A stretch of DNA of 64,000 bases. Origin: Hermatobates lingyangjiaoensis. Taxonomy: Eukaryota; Arthropoda; Insecta; Hemiptera; Hermatobatidae. The stretch spans positions 2,567,001 to 2,631,000 of the forward strand of contig JAPFBL010000003.1 in the NCBI GenBank assembly GCA_026182355.1, written 5' to 3'. Position numbers and translations under genes: made by a program. This document shows positions 39,190 through 50,393 of this stretch, one piece after another (the stretch's first letter is position 1; each line of letters starts with the position of its first letter). The notes beneath the pieces are model-generated. The model was not told the DNA's origin. It did no database searches and worked only from the letters and a program-made list of their open reading frames with translations.

Positions 39190-39354
39190 ATACTCTATCG
39201 CAAATGTGGTACATAAGGAATGTTATTGTTAGTTATATTGTTTCTTTTTATGATGCAAAATTATAAACTGTTATTCTGTCTAAATATATTATAACTTAAC
39301 TTTAACTTACTTATTGTAAGTGCCTTCCTTATACTTTTTTCTTTTTATTCTTTA

Positions 39355-39635
39355 TACCGATCCCCTAGTGGGTGATAACGTCAGTCGTTTACCGAATTTT
39401 TGTTTGATCGGTGATTCTACAGATTCTACATTGGGAGTCCTAAATTTTTGTTTAACTCAAGTGCGTTTCGAGTAGGGATCTTTAACGAGTACCTCTCATC
39501 GTACAGGCTCGGGATCGACGTCTTAACGTCCTCTCTAAGAGACGACATACTCAGATTTATTCACAGGTGGGGATCAATGCCCGAACTACCAGCCCAGAGG
39601 CGAGTATGTTAACCATTGAGCTAACCTGGCCCCCT
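39355..39635 (-). mobile_element. tRNA-derived SINE, minus strand, different 3' end
   Basis: Reading on the minus strand from 39635: ggccaggttagctcaatggtt (A box region), a disturbed B box (ttcgggcattgatcc), the same body (tttattca, gacgttaagacg, gatccctactcgaa) but a 3' end that departs from the CCTAA-tailed copies (…gatcaaacaaaaattcgg). It converges on the plus-strand SINE 170 bp away. It may be a second subfamily or a copy with a replaced tail. Confidence 0.75.
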
Positions 39636-39639
39636 ACCT

Positions 39640-40880
39640 TACTTACCTTACTACCTTACCTTATTTATTGTTATTGTCAGTACCTTAAACTTACCTGTAA
39701 CTTGTATTATGTTATTTTATAAAAGAAGAGATATAAAGTTATAATAATTAATTATACCATTCCAAACTGTGTGATCTGTAGCGTTTTTACAAAAATTATA
39801 TCATTGCAAATCTACCTACGCAATCAAAAGATAATCGTGCACACGCACACTCAAAAACAAAGAAACAATGACAAAGATATCAAAAATGTGCCTGGAAACA
39901 TTAAATATGATAATCCATTATGATATCATAATCTGTATATCTAATTAATATGTTTTACTTACAGTTTAGGTAAACTAATACAGATATATATGAATTTTGT
40001 TGGATAATTGAAATAAACATATTAATAATCGACAATAAAGGATATTTTAATTAGCTTCTGCGTAGCTTAAGGTGAAGTACTAATGAAAGCTATGGGGGCG
40101 GTAAAGACAGTAGCCGAGGGCTACAGAGGGAAAGGACCCTATTACCCAAACTGCTTCGGGTACCCTTATTCTCTAATCACCGCCCCAACCAACAGCACTT
40201 CCTTTACCACATTACAATGTCTTCTCTTAACATTTTTCCATTCAACTTTAATCTAGCTTAAATAATTATTTCTTTTGTCTCATTTTCTGGTTTCATAACA
40301 GAAAAAAATTGCCGTATTACTACATAAATACTTATGTTCATGTAAACGTAGTTTCATCTTTCTCTCAATGTGTTTGTTTTGAGTACATGTGTGACTGTGG
40401 CTGGGTTGTTATGTTCAAATATTTGACGTCATGACCATACAGAGCAATGGGTCTAATTAACTCTTTTTAGTTGGAAGAAAAGGTTTAAAATTTGTATTGA
40501 ATATATGAGCAAGAAAAACCATAGTTACACTTACTATATAATTGCTCCTACAGTTACTGATAATATAAAATTTAAATTGTTTATTTAAGATTGTCATTAC
40601 AGTAGCATGTCATACTAATACTTGCTATTATGTAAGCTCTCAAGAAAAGGAACAGAAGTACTATCATCAAAGCACATTGGTTTAATTTTTCGTTGTTACA
40701 AATGCACTCTGGCATATATCAAAATTTAATTTAATTTCCTACATAATGTACTGCAGAGTGTAATTTTAGTAGCTATTTTTCCGTCCCTTCACTCACATTG
40801 ACTTAAATATACTGATCGATATTGTGATTACAAGATCTATAACAATCCATTAAGCTGTAGATTAACAATGTATATTTATT
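39640..40880. other. Intergenic DNA, no gene seen
   Basis: Starts with short CTTA-type repeats (39635-39665). A GC-richer patch at 40090-40200 has weakly complementary ends (gggcggt/accgccc). No gene. Confidence 0.4.
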
Positions 40881-40883
40881 AAT

Positions 40884-41040
40884 ATGGGAAAACAAGACTA
40901 AGATCTTTCAACCGTAACAAGCGGTCTTCGTCAAGTGTTGAAAGAGTTTCTTGTTACGATTGAAAGATCTTAGTCTTATTTTCCCATTTCTTATTGTGGT
41001 TTGATCATTGATTGTTATTTCACGTGTTTATGTGAAATCT
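40884..41040. mobile_element. PLE-type inverted repeat, family B, asymmetric and decayed
   Basis: Left part (40884-40931) carries a minus-strand hammerhead-like core in which the first C of CTGACGA is T. The right part (40950-40987) keeps only the second half of the core (gttacgattgaaagatct) and then runs into the family flank with tttcacgtgtttatgtgaaa (41018-41037). The geometry is head to head but one ribozyme is truncated and the other mutated. Confidence 0.55.
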
Positions 41041-41421
41041 TTTTATTTATTAATATGTATACTTTCTGATATTAAATACGAACACACTAAGTATATAAAA
41101 TATATACAGATCATTTGGATGTTTCCAATGATTTTGTTTATTTTGTGGTGCAACTGAAACTTATTTCTGGATTTATTGAGAAATCCATGCTGTTCCTCGG
41201 CTTTTATATTTGAAGATAAAGCTTGAAATGATTGCAAAGATTTGGTTTCCATTATATATGCAAATACATTTTCTATATTTTTAGACATGAGTTAATGGAT
41301 TTCATCGGTAAGTATATCTTAATGTATGGGTAAACGTATATTATTAAAATGTAAATAAATCAATATAAATAACTATATTAGTTATATAACAGATTCAATA
41401 ATATATCGACCGTTTGATAGA

Positions 41422-41557
41422 ATAGGTCTGTTCTCTAATCGGGGTTCGGTCAATTTTCCAGGATAAAAAATCAAACTCTCGTTGCCTATCAAGGCAACGA
41501 GAGTTTGATTTTTTATCCTGGAAAATTGACCGAACCCCGATTAGAGAACACACCTAT
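41422..41557. repeat. Near-perfect hairpin, 66-bp arms, 4-base loop
   Basis: 41422-41487 and 41492-41557 are reverse complements with about one mismatch around the loop ATCA. It has no hammerhead core and no ORF. Arms this long and clean are either very young or under selection; a recent foldback insertion or an assembly palindrome are the simple explanations. Confidence 0.85.
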
Positions 41558-42780
41558 ATTAGTTATACCTCAAAAAAAGATTAGAGATTTTTTTTATTAA
41601 AAAAGAAATCTATTCCTTTTACTAAAGATTAATTTATAATCTCTGAAATATGATACTGGCTTATTTAATTTATTCAAAAGAAAATAAATAGGTTTTCTTT
41701 CAATAATAATCTTAAATCGGATGAAAACCATCCAATATTCATAGAATACAATCATTGCAATCTAAAATCCTCCGCACTATCACAAATGCTATGTATTACG
41801 TCAAAAACTACACCCTTCATAAAGACTTAAAAATTCCATTCATCCAAAAACCTTGCCTCTGATCGTTATAGGTCATTTCACAAGAATCTTTCCTCTCACC
41901 CAAATCCATTTGTACGAATCCTTGCTTCATCCTCACCTTCCCAGAATCCCCCAAGACGACTCAAGAGAAAATGGCCCAGGGATCTACTATTACAATAATA
42001 TACTTAAAAAAAAAAAACCAAAGTGAGAAGTTGAACCAGTGGGTTTCATTCTTTGCTCATGTGCATCGATGTCATTGTGTAGTCTATTACTACATATGCC
42101 TGTTACGCATAATATGCGTAGTTGTATATTTGTAAATAAAGATGATAAAAAAAAAATCGGATGAAGAATATTGTAACTTAATGTTAACCAAATTCAACAA
42201 GTAGAGCTGGTAGAGACAATGGACGTTGAGATTCGTATCTTTCAGAAGGTATTGACTCATTCTATAGTTTGATATTAATGAATTATTTGCATATTTACTA
42301 ATCAAATTTAGATGTAATATACAAAATTAATTATTCAAGTGTTGGCAGTTTGACAAAACACCCTACGTTTTTCCATAGATATATACTATGATGAACTTTT
42401 TCTTTGAAGCTATTTTAACAGAAACTATAAAATAAATCATTTTGGACGGAATTATTTTTGTGGTTTATAATTTTATATAATCCGTAAAAGGGCGTGGCCA
42501 ATATCGTGTCAACAATCTTATAGATTGAGCATAAGTAAAATGTTTCATTTTTATCAGAAAAAACTTTTCTTTTCTTCTTTTGATGTTTCTAATATTAGTT
42601 CCAAAATAACTGCAAAAATTTAACTTTTGTGTTAGTATTGTAAAAGAAAACATTTTATTGTAGTAGAAAAAAATTATGTCTAAAAACACAATGGCAGTAA
42701 GTAGTCTACCCATAAGGTGATACTATGCAGCTCATATTAAATATATGTGCGATTTTTGGGTTAAATATCAACATGATTCG
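41558..42780. other. Intergenic DNA, no gene seen
   Basis: AT-rich, no supported feature. Confidence 0.4.
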
Positions 42781-42784
42781 TCAA

Positions 42785-42950
42785 ACGACGTGACTTAAAG
42801 CGTGTTCAAAATCTTTTGGATATCCACCTCCAAACAGACATCGTAAAAAAAAATTAAAAATAGACACAGAGAGCTTGAAAGCCTGTTGATCCGTCGAAAT
42901 GTTGAAACTCTACTTTAGTGATCACTATACTTTACTTACAGTAACAATAA
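42785..42950 (+). repeat. 3' part of an R1 repeat
   Basis: Shares gagcttgaaagcctgttgatccgtcgaaa-type and gatcactatactttacttacagtaa blocks with the other R1 members. The 5' half is absent. Confidence 0.5.
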
Positions 42951-43285
42951 AATTATTGGTAACATTACGAAGTAACTTATTGCCTGACTGAAAACACGGA
43001 AGCTAATGAGTAGGAATAAGTGCAATGCTGGGACTGTTGTAAAACTCGCTGTAATGGAAAGTTGATGAATAATGCTAATTAATTAATAACGGAATAATAG
43101 ATTTAATATAATGAATATATAATAAGTTATAGAAAGAAAAGGACATGTTTGTTTACTAAATAAACCAATAATGCGTGAAAGTAGTGTCAAATATGTTAAA
43201 AACAACTTAATTTTCCTTATCATTGAAAGTATTTATATAAATATATATATGATCAAACCACAATTTGAAATGGGAAAACAAGACT

Positions 43286-43320
43286 AAGATCTTTCAACTG
43301 TAACATGCGGTCTTCGTCAG
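43286..43320 (-). ncRNA. Hammerhead-like core, family B left arm
   Basis: Minus strand CTGACGA (43314-43320), A, stem II GACCG with a weakened partner (one mismatch), GAAA, AGATCT, T. All invariant core bases are intact. Confidence 0.55.
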
Positions 43321-43355
43321 AGTCAAAAACCCAACTACCAGTTGGGTTTTTGACT

Positions 43356-43390
43356 CTGACGAAGACCGCTTGTTATGGTTGAAAGATCTA
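43356..43390 (+). ncRNA. Hammerhead-like core, family B right arm
   Basis: CTGACGA 43356-43362, A, stem II 43364-43368 with 43376-43380 (wobble pairs allowed), GAAA 43381-43384, AGATCT 43384-43389, then A at 43390 as the base before the predicted scissile bond. The inverted homology ends within a base of that bond. Confidence 0.6.
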
Positions 43391-43522
43391 CTCATGTGTG
43401 CTACTCACCAAGTGCGGAAAAGAAAAAAGACAAAATTTAACGTAGGTTCTTTTTCTAAAAATTCTAGTATACCAGTAGGTATTGCAAATAGTCTGTCTGA
43501 ATGCCTAAGTGTTTGTGTAGTA

Positions 43523-43952
43523 CAGCCATGGGGAACTGCTGCCTTTAGACCGCATGTGGCCTTTTGGATCATGAAATGCCTACCTGCGTTTTATTGAGAA
43601 AAATGTTTCAAAATATAAAGAATTACAATTATGGTATTAAAGACAAAAAATTCTGGCATTTGGGAACAATATTATTCTTCAATCATTACTTGATCAGTCT
43701 ATGCATATAGAAAATCATTTTTCTGAGTTGACAAAGTTAATAAACGAAGGGAATGAAGGCACTGCTGAATCTTTTGGAAGATGCAAAACAGTTTTAGATG
43801 CACTATAATGATTTCGAGTAATATAATGATAGATTTAAGAATTTTACAATATAACTATTTATATGAATTTGCTTATCCATTCGTGGTGGCCTTTTAGGTG
43901 AAGTGAACTGTGCTAAAATGGCCTTTACTCCAAGAAAAGTTCCCCACCCCTG
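43523..43952. mobile_element. hAT-superfamily transposon, deletion derivative
   Basis: A 430-bp element flanked by an exact 8-bp target duplication GTGTAGTA (43515-43522 and 43953-43960), the hallmark length for hAT elements. Ends are short inverted repeats: CAG[cca]TGGGGAACT at the left against CAG[ggg]TGGGGAACT read from the right end. The interior retains low-quality fragments resembling hAT transposase (plus strand, around 43700-43880, with stops). It is non-autonomous. Intact target duplications suggest insertion after most of the surrounding decay. Confidence 0.85.
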
Positions 43953-44318
43953 GTGTAGTAGGATATCTCAAAAACAAAAAAAAGTTGTTTTTCTATATCC
44001 TATTATATAATATCAATATTATATTATAATCACCAAAGTTCACATTTAAATTAGAGTTATACTTAACAGCAAAACCGTCACAATATTGCTCATGTCTTAA
44101 GAGGTAGTTTGTATAAAAACAATATTTTCTACTTTAAGTTAGAAATCTGTAACCCACGATTTTGATTAAAATTACTGTCGTTTTAATTTTCAAGTTGACC
44201 AAATAAATAATTACAGGGATTAATACGCTTAGAAGTTGTTAATAATCCTTGGGTTAAAGAGATTAAACAAAGTAGTAAAATATAGATAATTAATAATGAA
44301 TTTAATCAAAGTGGGTAA

Positions 44319-44319
<1 letters not shown>

Positions 44320-44375
<56 letters not shown>
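44320..44375. repeat. (GA)n microsatellite
   Basis: Uninterrupted run of about 27 GA units. Confidence 0.95.
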
Positions 44376-44378
<3 letters not shown>

Positions 44379-45502
44379 TAAAGTTATCATATTTGTTTGA
44401 TAATTATACAGCAGTAGCTTTAAAATTTTATTAGTTTTTTGTTTTGTCAGTGCTTCTGGTTTTGATTCTGGTAGAATTTTGAGAATTTATATTTTACAAA
44501 GCGATGGGTATTAGTGCTGGCAGTTTAATGTAATTTATAAAGTCTTACAAGATTATAGGCAAAAATTAATTCATTTTTAGGCGACTATAATTGGTTATCA
44601 GAAAAGATTATACTTATTATACAAATGTTACATAGTTATCTGTGTCTTTGTTTCGTATTAAAGTCAATCTAGTGTTTTTAGGATAACCCCCTATAAGCAT
44701 ATGTATTCTGAAACTAAATGATCTAGACAAAATCGATGTTTTATTTATCTATTTACATGTTGGTTGCATACCATCGTCTGACGGCTATTTTTTTGTTACA
44801 AATATCGTCTTTTATGGCATATTTTAATGATCTAGCCTCTCAAAGTGTATGCATCGAAAAAATAATTCTATCTAATAAATAAAATTGGTTAATAACTTTG
44901 GTTTTTAATTGGTGAACCCATTGATAGCACTTTTAGATTATGTCTTTTACATGGTATGAACGATAGAATATATATATACATATTTGATAGCAAATTATCC
45001 GGATTACAAATTTTAATGACATTGATTTTAGAAAAAATCTAAGAGTGCACTGTCAATTGCAAATGTTATTATCTAAACTATTATTCTTAATATTTTACAG
45101 AAAATTGTAATACTTAAATTGTCAATGAACTGTATTAGTTTAAAATTCGTGTTTACAATATGTGTACATGTTGATATTAACTTCATTGTGACGCATTCAT
45201 ATCGAGAAGTTTTCTGTTCATTGTTGTTCCTTTAAGAAGTGATAATGTTCCATTTACACTCTTTTAAATAGTGAAATTTATAAGGCAGTCACTGTTGTAT
45301 CGTCTCATGCCAATTTTTTTTCGTAAGAAAGATACCATGTGCACTTCAATATTTTTGTATGCTTTTAGAACTCACTAGCAGCACTTAAGAGACCTTCAGT
45401 ACCAGATTTTATATACCAACCAAAATCTTTAACTATTAAAGAAATTTGAGTCACATTAGCAGAAGATTATTGTTTTATTGAAATAAATTGAGTAAATATC
45501 AA

Positions 45503-45545
45503 CTTATTGTAAAGTTGAGTGTAGCCTTCTCCAAATTTTTTGTAT
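45503..45545 (-). repeat. R1 5' end fragment
   Basis: Reverse complement of the R1 start (tttggag, ctacactcaactttacaataag). Confidence 0.45.
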
Positions 45546-46168
45546 ATTTCTATTCATACCTATATATAATATTAACTACATTTAATCCAGAACTTTTAAT
45601 TTGCTTTATAATAAATGTTTTTTTTTTTAATTGGATTAACGAATGAGCGGGTTAGAGCTTGTTTTCGCAACATAAAGTTTCCGTCTGCATGATGCATGGA
45701 CAGACAGGGATGCCTCCTAAACAACTTGCATTAAGAATTGAAGCTCCACTGGGGGCAGGATACAAATATTTAAAATGGTTTAAAACACAGCCCCATAGTA
45801 GGAATAGGAAATTTGGAACATAGCAACGGAACTAAAGTTAATCAAGCATAGTTGAACACTTAAAGAAGTCATATAAAGATAAAGTCTGTATTTAAAAAAA
45901 AATTTTTAATTATCATTTATTACTCGTTTTGTACGATGTTAAATACTTGAGTGAAATTTAGACATCTACTTAATGCAGGTAGTCTTATAATAACAAAATA
46001 GAACCTGAAAAGGACTTGTATATTTTATTTAATACTAACTCACTGTCATTTTCAAAAAACGTCTTAATAAACACACCTGATATACTATTTTAAGAAGATC
46101 AATTATGATTAAAGTAAAAATAAATAAAGCTGTGAAGCGTTTCAAGGGAGTTCATTGTCAAATAAGTC

Positions 46169-46578
46169 AAAAAATTTGGAGTGGCCTATACTCAACTTTA
46201 CTATAAGTAAACATTGTATCAAACTCTTTGAAAATTGAGTTTTGGTTTCGTATGTCTATCGTACAGCTGTAATATTAATATATCTGGTGAAATAATATCA
46301 CTCCCATAGATTATGAAGATAATTATTCATATTAAATTACTATAACGTCTATTTTTTTCAGTAATAATTATCGGTAATAATAAATTTTGTTCATCAAACA
46401 ATTTGGCCTTATTGTTCACACAATCATTGTATACATACCATCGTATACAATAATCGACACGCTCACACCGTCGAAAAACGTCAAAAAACGACTTTAGAGA
46501 TCTCAAAACCTGTGGATCCGTCATACTATTGAGATCAAGTTTTTTTAATAAGCACTATGCTTTATTTATAGTAAGTAA
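46169..46578 (+). mobile_element. R1 repeat, about 410-bp member
   Basis: Begins aaaaaatttggagtggccta, continues actcaactttactataagtaa and ends with gagatctcaaaacctgtggatcc, gagatcaagttttttt and tttatttatagtaagtaa. The subterminal inverted motif (ctttactataagtaa near the start, ttatagtaag at the end) is recognisable. The ORF inside on the minus strand looks non-coding. Confidence 0.6.
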
Positions 46579-47590
46579 TATATGATTGACTTGCTTTCCC
46601 TTTTATAGCATTAAGAAATAAATCTTATGTATTACATTTAAAAAAACAATTCATTGTTACTCGATTCGGATAACAATTTTTAAGTCAATATAAAGAAATT
46701 TGACAATTTGATTTGTTTACTTGTTCAAGTTGAGTTTTGCTATCCATGGTTTATACAAGTTATATTCGCGGTTGAGGAGAGCTATTGTTTACAAGAGTTA
46801 ACAGCTACTAGGTTATTTTTACTTATATATTCCTCAGTTCTTTTATTTACCTTCTCTCACCTTGCCCAGCCTTCCCTTCCTTTATCTTGCTCTTTACATC
46901 ATCTAGAATATTTCTCTTGCATCCCTTTTATCTGATTACTACATCAGATATCCTATTCCACTTCTTTATATATTAGTGAGATTTCGATTGAGGAACGCCT
47001 ATTCTTTTGGTTGAGAGTTCTTATTCTTTTTAATTCTTTAAAAAAGGGTATTATGTTGTTGAAAAAGTCGATGTTACTTGCCAAGTTTGTTTCCCTTGCA
47101 AGCCTGTTTAGTGTGAAAGAGGGTCAAAAGTTTTCCTGAAACAGAAAAAGTGGATAACTCCTTTGGTTATTATCGATTAGTTTACTTTTAAGCCTAATCT
47201 AAAGAGATTTCTCAACTGTCTCACGTGTGTTCAACTTTAGAAAAGTTTAAAAGACTCAGATAATACCAGTAAATAATTCACGTTGATAAATTGCAACTTA
47301 TAAATCTGAATAAAAAAAGTAGAACAATAGTCGGTCTGTTAAGGTTTTCCTCTAGTGATCTGACGCCCATCATCTCACTGGGATCTGTTCTCTTTACAAA
47401 ATCTTCTTACTTAATTATTAATTAATTAATATTATTAATCAATTAATTAATCTTACACAACTCACTCCCACTCCGCTCGCTCCCTCTCTCTCTCTCTCTC
47501 TTTCGACGTGTGTAATATATATTCCATTTCATACTATTCCATATTGCACTAATGTTTACTTACATTCATATATATATATATAAACTAGAA
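46579..47590. other. Intergenic DNA, no gene seen
   Basis: AT-rich with a CT run at 47485-47503 and an attaatta-rich quasi-palindrome at 47412-47450. Confidence 0.4.
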
Positions 47591-47636
47591 TTTAAAAAGA
47601 ACACATAGAAAGGAAATCACTGAACTCACTACTATA

Positions 47637-47657
47637 TTTCGATGTCCTCGTCTTCAG
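47637..47657 (-). ncRNA. Hammerhead-like motif, weak, family D
   Basis: On the minus strand CTGAAGA (47651-47657) is followed by ten bases and GAAA (47637-47640), then TATAGT. Stem II would have only two or three pairs. The surrounding 100 bp look like a PLE tail, followed by a (TA)n run at 47735-47758. Confidence 0.3.
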
Positions 47658-47734
47658 GAAAAGAAGTGAATCGCTCCAAAGGCTGATAACGACTGACTTG
47701 GCGTTCGAACTGAAGCACTCAAACAGTGTAGCCA

Positions 47735-47760
47735 ATATATATATATATATATATATATTG
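47735..47760. repeat. (TA)n microsatellite
   Basis: About 12 TA units. Confidence 0.9.
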
Positions 47761-48254
47761 ACAATTGCTCTGTTGTCACTGTGGTTATTTTGTTGTCATT
47801 ATATATTTAAGCTGTATTTGCATAGCATGATGGAGATTGTTGTGTAGCATTGAAGATTTTGATGTGTGTGGTGTCTTCGGGTGGAGCATGCTGTTCTCTA
47901 ACAATAAAAAAAAAATATATATATATAATATGTTCATATATTATATATAATAATATAATATATATATATATCAAATAAAATGAGATTTGAGAGTAAGATG
48001 CAATGATTTCGGACATTACTATATTGAATAAACAGATAGAACTTTAATAAAAACTTTAAAGTTAGAACTTTACAGCAATATAGAGTATATATTCTTGATT
48101 TCATCAGAGAAAGAATAAATGAAACAATTTAATTTTTAATCGACTAAAAAGGTATTTTTTTCAATAAATGTAAAAATTTTAGCTTATGATTGAATATAAA
48201 AGCTTTTGAGGAGACAAAAATAATTGTTTTGTTAACAAGTTTGATATTATTAAT

Positions 48255-48290
48255 TATAGTAAAGTTGAGTGTAGGCTAAACAAGATCTTT
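48255..48290 (-). repeat. R1 5' end fragment
   Basis: Reverse complement of the R1 start motif (gcctacactcaactttactataat). Confidence 0.45.
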
Positions 48291-48965
48291 TATATATTAA
48301 CTGGGTATTCAGAATAATAATGTCCTCTTAGTGAATAAACCAATTCTCTAGATTATTCAGTCATATTTATAAAATTCTTCAAAATCTTGTTTAAATATGT
48401 CATAGGTCAGGAAGTTAGTCGTTAAACTTGATACTTGAATAACGTAAATATTGAGTGGAAAGAGCAGATGAACTGGATGTCTTTCTTTTTTACTTGTCTA
48501 ATAAGAATTACGTTATAAATTATACAGAAGTTGAAATGAACTGACGTGAAGATGAATATTGTTTTTGTAGTATGGAGTCAATAAAACTATTAAACAAATG
48601 AAATACTCTAGATAATAGCAAGGGTTTATTTAAATTTCACTCAATATTAATGAGAGCAATAGCCAAGTTTAGGGAGGAGGTTTACCCTAAAGTGTAGATA
48701 ATAGTTTTCCCATGTATTCTGCTGTTTATTCTGTCCTGTAGACATTTTTAGTGTTTTTCCTTCATTTTTCTTCTTTTTCAACACTTCTTACGAGTATACT
48801 CTTCTTTCAACCCTAGTTCATGCATCTTCATTCCCTTTTACCATTCATTCATAGTGAACTTTGACAAGGACTATTTCATTGTCAATATAATTAACAACAT
48901 TTCAAAATACTTCTATTCCTTATTGTTGAATAGAAGTAGAACAGAGTTATTGTAATATTTTGTTG

Positions 48966-48967
<2 letters not shown>

Positions 48968-49014
<47 letters not shown>
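48968..49014. repeat. (AT)n microsatellite
   Basis: About 23 AT units directly abutting the family B fragment that starts at 49021. Confidence 0.95.
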
Positions 49015-49015
<1 letters not shown>

Positions 49016-49020
49016 TATAC

Positions 49021-49139
49021 ATTTCACATAAACACGTGAAATAACAATCAATGATCAAACCATAAAATAAAATGGTAAAACAAGATCAAGACCTTTTAAC
49101 CGTAACAAGCGGTCCTCGTTAGAGTCAAAAACCCAGCTC
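49021..49139 (-). mobile_element. Solo decayed family B PLE tail
   Basis: Contains the family flank (atttcacataaacacgtgaa, ataacaatcaatgatcaaac) and a minus-strand core reading CTAACGA and AAAA, both of which break invariant hammerhead positions. There is no inverted partner. Confidence 0.55.
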
Positions 49140-49199
49140 ATACATTATATATGTATATATATTGAGTTAGCTTCAGCTACTCAAAGGGACTACTTCTAC

Positions 49200-49226
49200 C
49201 CGATGACGACGACTGTCGAAATATCA
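49200..49226 (+). ncRNA. Hammerhead-like motif, family D
   Basis: CCGATGA (one change from CTGATGA), C, stem II GAC/GTC with loop GACT, GAAA and TATCATT. Same motif order as the other cores but with a short stem and a mutated second base. Confidence 0.35.
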
Positions 49227-49281
49227 TTGTGACTCTTTTGTGTTTGTCTTTATTTGTTTTTCTCTTTCCTGTGGGAACTAT

Positions 49282-49312
49282 ATATATATATATTAGTGTA
49301 CTTTGGTAGCAG
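49282..49312 (+). repeat. Flanking direct repeat of the family E pair, left
   Basis: An AT run followed by tattagtgtactttggtagca, repeated in the same orientation at 50394-50424 (tattagtgtatttcggcagca). These direct copies bracket the inverted repeat. Confidence 0.6.
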
Positions 49313-49448
49313 TCCTTCGGATATACATGTTTTGTTAAACACGACAGAGTAGTTCCTGTCTATAAGTTTCTTCTGGAGAACTTCGATTTGCCGAAAAACA
49401 GTTTTTTCGTTGTTAGAACAACGGTTGAGGAGGTCTGCAATTGTAGTC

Positions 49449-49483
49449 GACGCGTTTCGATCACTTTCCGTGGTCATCTTCAG
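49449..49483 (-). ncRNA. Hammerhead-like core, family E left arm
   Basis: Exact mirror of the core at 50239-50273: minus strand CTGAAGA (49477-49483), GAAA, ACGCGT, C. Confidence 0.65.
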
Positions 49484-49799
49484 GACATCAATAGTGGTGG
49501 GGTGGGTGGGATGAGGGTCTTATACGTTGTAGAGGGTGCAATAGTCGAGCCAATGGGATGATAGTATTGAATATTATAGTTTTATTGGCCCAGGTTCTGG
49601 TCTAGAGTAGGTGTTTGGTCCCCGAGTAGGCGGAGGGTCCTCGTAGTACCGGTTTGTTGTCTGTTTATTGCTGCGTTATTCTTCATTATCGCTATCGCTT
49701 CGTGGATTTGTAATCTATTGTAGTCATTCATTTGTCTCATTATCCTTGTATTTTCTGTGAGGTCTTCCCGGGTCAGTTCATCTATACTTGTACATCTAT

Positions 49800-50242
49800 A
49801 CTTGTATATGACGAAAGGAGAGTGCGAGCTCCTGGCTAACGCCAAATACATCGGAATGACGCGAACAACTCTATCAAGGCGACTGACCATGCACCTACAA
49901 AGCGGAGCCATAAAGAAGCACACCCTTGACAAACACAGCACAGAACTGACCCGGGAAGACCTCACAGAAAATACAAGGATAATAAGACAAATGAATGACT
50001 ACAATAGATTACAAATCCACGAAGCGATAGCGATAATGAAGAATAACGCAGCAATAAACAGACAACAAACCGGTACTACGAGGACCCTCCGCCTACTCGG
50101 GGACCAATCACCTACTCTAGACCAGAACCAGGGCCAATACAACTATAATATTCAATACTATCATCCCATTGGCTCGACTATTGCACCCTCTACAACGTAT
50201 AAGACCCTCATCCCACCCACCCCACCACTATTGATGTCCTGA
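49800..50242 (+). pseudogene. PLE GIY-YIG endonuclease fragment
   Basis: The plus-strand reading frame contains AKYIGMTRTTLSRRLTMHLQ and SGAIKKHTLDKH, matching the YIG block and following Arg/His-rich helix of the GIY-YIG nuclease found at the C terminus of Penelope-like retroelement proteins, where it nicks target DNA. The first GIY strand and the upstream reverse transcriptase are missing; the frame upstream of about 49800 is the antisense of the inverted arm and is not real coding sequence. The frame continues through ENTRIIRQMNDYNRLQIHEA to a TGA at 50240-50242 that lies inside the hammerhead core. A minus-strand copy of the C-terminal part occupies the left arm. Confidence 0.8.
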
Positions 50243-50273
50243 AGATGACCACGGAAAGTGATCGAAACGCGTC
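50239..50273 (+). ncRNA. Hammerhead-like core, family E right arm
   Basis: CTGAAGA 50239-50245, T, stem II GACCAC (50247-50252) with GTGATC (50258-50263; one C-A mismatch), GAAA 50264-50267, palindrome ACGCGT 50267-50272, C at 50273 before the predicted scissile bond. Core bases are intact. The TGA of CTGAAGA is the stop codon of the endonuclease frame. Confidence 0.7.
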
Positions 50274-50393
50274 GACTACAATTGCAGACCTCCTCAACCG
50301 TTGTTCTAACAACGAAAAAACTGTTTTTCGGCAAATCGAAGTTCTCCAGAAGAAACTTATAGACAGGAACTACTCTGTCGTGTTTAACAAAAC

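Larger units (their letters stand above)
43251..43390. mobile_element. PLE-type inverted repeat, family B (50-bp arms)
   Basis: Arms 43287-43336 and 43340-43389 are reverse complements around a 3-base loop, with two or three mismatches. The left side continues into family flank (43251-43286: gatcaaaccacaatttgaaatgggaaaa) but the right side stops exactly at AGATCT. Both arms have complete hammerhead-like cores, head to head. An AT run lies directly to the left. Confidence 0.65.
43961..46165. other. Intergenic DNA, no gene seen
   Basis: Contains a GA microsatellite (44320-44375) and a short inverted R1 5' fragment at 45503-45545. No gene. Confidence 0.4.

Noticed and set aside
40094..40200. 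GC-richer patch with complementary ends as an RNA gene
   Set aside because: Only a seven-base match at the ends and no internal pairing pattern.
43370..43597. 75-codon plus-strand ORF as a gene
   Set aside because: It spans the end of a PLE arm and the left end of the hAT element, so it is a chance frame.
49582..49800. Minus-strand 127-codon ORF as a separate protein
   Set aside because: It is the inverted copy of the PLE C-terminal frame read through into antisense of the GIY-YIG spacer.
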